From positions 62,001 to 126,000 of the forward strand of contig NZ_RZNZ01000004.1 of assembly GCF_008698145.1 (NCBI RefSeq): a DNA stretch of 64,000 nucleotides. The letters are read 5' to 3'. Of this stretch, positions 63,281 through 64,000 are shown one piece after another. The first letter of the stretch is position 1. Every line of letters begins with the position of its first letter. The notes below the pieces were generated by a model that was given only the letters and a program-made list of their open reading frames with translations, was not told the origin of the DNA and ran no database searches. Source of the stretch: Bifidobacterium vespertilionis (GTDB lineage: Bacteria; Actinomycetota; Actinomycetes; Actinomycetales; Bifidobacteriaceae). Both the position numbers and the translations under genes were made by a program.

Positions 63281-64000
63281 TGGCGGACCACCCTGTCCAC
63301 GTTGGTCAGCTGCAGCTCGTCGCCGTCCTGGCCCTCGATGCGCACGTCGTCCAGCACCAGCGTCTCAACGTTCTGCGCGATGATGCCCTGGCGGACCATC
63401 GGCTCCACCTGGCAGGCCATGGCCGGCGTGGTGGGCTCGGCGTCCGGAGAGAAGGTGACATGGATATTGTGGAACTCCAGCTTGCCAACCTTGCTTTCCG
63501 GCAGACCGGTGATCCACGTGGCGGCGGCGTGGCAGTTGAGCGCCTCGATGTCGCGGAACTCCAGCGACTCCACCTTGGGCGTGCGATCGTCCACGGGCAG
63601 CGGCTCGCGGGTCTGCACGTAGTCGGTCTTGCCGTCGGGGTCGCAGAAGTAGAAGGAGTTGACCACGAAGGGGGTGAGCACCTCATCCATGCGGATGTGC
63701 TCGAAGCGGATGTTGCGGTAGATCGAATCCTTGCCGCGGCCGCGACGGGACTTGATCCGCAGACCGCGATCCGTGCGCTCGAACAGGCAGTCGCGCACGG
63801 TGAGGTTCTCGATGCCGCCGGACGCCTCGGAGCCCAGGACCACCGAACCATGGCCGTCGTGCATGTAGCACTGCTCGACGATCATGTTGCGGCATGCCGG
63901 GCGCAGCGATCGGGGCATGGAGATCTTGCCCGACTTGACGGCGATGCAGTCGTCGCCCACGGAGAAATGCGTGCCGATCACGCGCACGCCGTCGCAGGAC
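63277..64000 (-). CDS. GH28-family glycosidase 3, C-terminal part (cut by window edge)
   Basis: The visible 241 residues, from SCDGVRVIGTHFSVGDDC on, are the C-terminal half of a GH28 beta-helix enzyme. The catalytic Asp pair is in SVGDDCIAVKSGK, the His in DGHGSVVLGSEASGG, and the RxK motif in GLRIKSRRGRG. The start lies outside the window. It is translationally coupled to the pectin methylesterase by an ATGA overlap, so the two act in one pathway. Confidence 0.92.
   Translation of the reverse strand, partial: SCDGVRVIGTHFSVGDDCIAVKSGKISMPRSLRPACRNMIVEQCYMHDGHGSVVLGSEASGGIENLTVRDCLFERTDRGLRIKSRRGRGKDSIYRNIRFEHIRMDEVLTPFVVNSFYFCDPDGKTDYVQTREPLPVDDRTPKVESLEFRDIEALNCHAAATWITGLPESKVGKLEFHNIHVTFSPDAEPTTPAMACQVEPMVRQGIIAQNVETLVLDDVRIEGQDGDELQLTNVDRVVRQ

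Overview
The window reads as a chromosomal segment of a high-GC Actinomycetota, very probably a Bifidobacterium. The evidence is the bifidobacterial gene set (bifunctional AdhE, MalQ next to rplM-rpsI and GlgX, fdxA-dapC, many LacI-type regulators), the zinc-type S14, the Actinobacteria-style basic tails on S3, S5 and S9, and the dense sugar-related genes. The species cannot be fixed from sequence alone. A large pectin cluster at the right end suggests a plant-pectin-exposed host gut.

Layout. Bases 1-59 are the start of infA (minus), cut by the window edge. Next comes a two-gene insert, a GH2 glycosidase and a LacI regulator (188-4833), lying between infA and adk, two genes that usually sit side by side. 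From 5019 to 16937 runs the ribosomal superoperon on the minus strand: rpsJ-rplC-rplD-rplW-rplB-rpsS-rplV-rpsC-rplP-rpmC-rpsQ, then rplN-rplX-rplE-rpsN-rpsH-rplF-rplR-rpsE-rpmD-rplO, then secY-adk, closed by a strong terminator. Bases 17224-29339 hold a glycosyltransferase, acetolactate decarboxylase, adhE with a Rex-like site, a ROK regulator facing a small operon (polyol-type dehydrogenase, membrane protein, VOC protein), and the glycogen debranching enzyme. Bases 29445-32888 hold rpsI, rplM and malQ, the last with a perfect LacI-type operator.

Bases 33044-46026 are mixed: a variant leucine-repeat protein, a YigZ-like protein, a 2-hydroxyacid dehydrogenase, a CapA-like membrane protein, tRNA-Ser(GCU), an EamA permease, DNA polymerase IV, dapC, fdxA, an altronate-dehydratase-family enzyme, and an AbiEi/DUF559-like gene flanked by two 151-base direct repeats.

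Bases 46027-64000 form a pectin-oligosaccharide utilisation locus: two Lpl-type permeases and a lipoprotein binding protein (no ATPase), two paralogous LacI regulators, two GH43, three GH28 (one cut by the right edge), an SGNH esterase, a GH105 and a CE8 pectin methylesterase. None of the enzymes whose N-terminus is visible has a signal peptide, so the scheme I infer is import of esterified oligogalacturonides followed by de-esterification and trimming in the cytoplasm.

The most unusual content is non-coding. Several intergenic gaps carry families of short inverted and direct repeats whose cores differ between loci but follow a similar backbone. A second element, beginning GTCATCCTGAGCG and ending GGATCCTTAA, exists in short forms and in a long three-hairpin form with compensatory base changes. 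Copies of it are read in frame, at the same linker position, inside both GH43 proteins.
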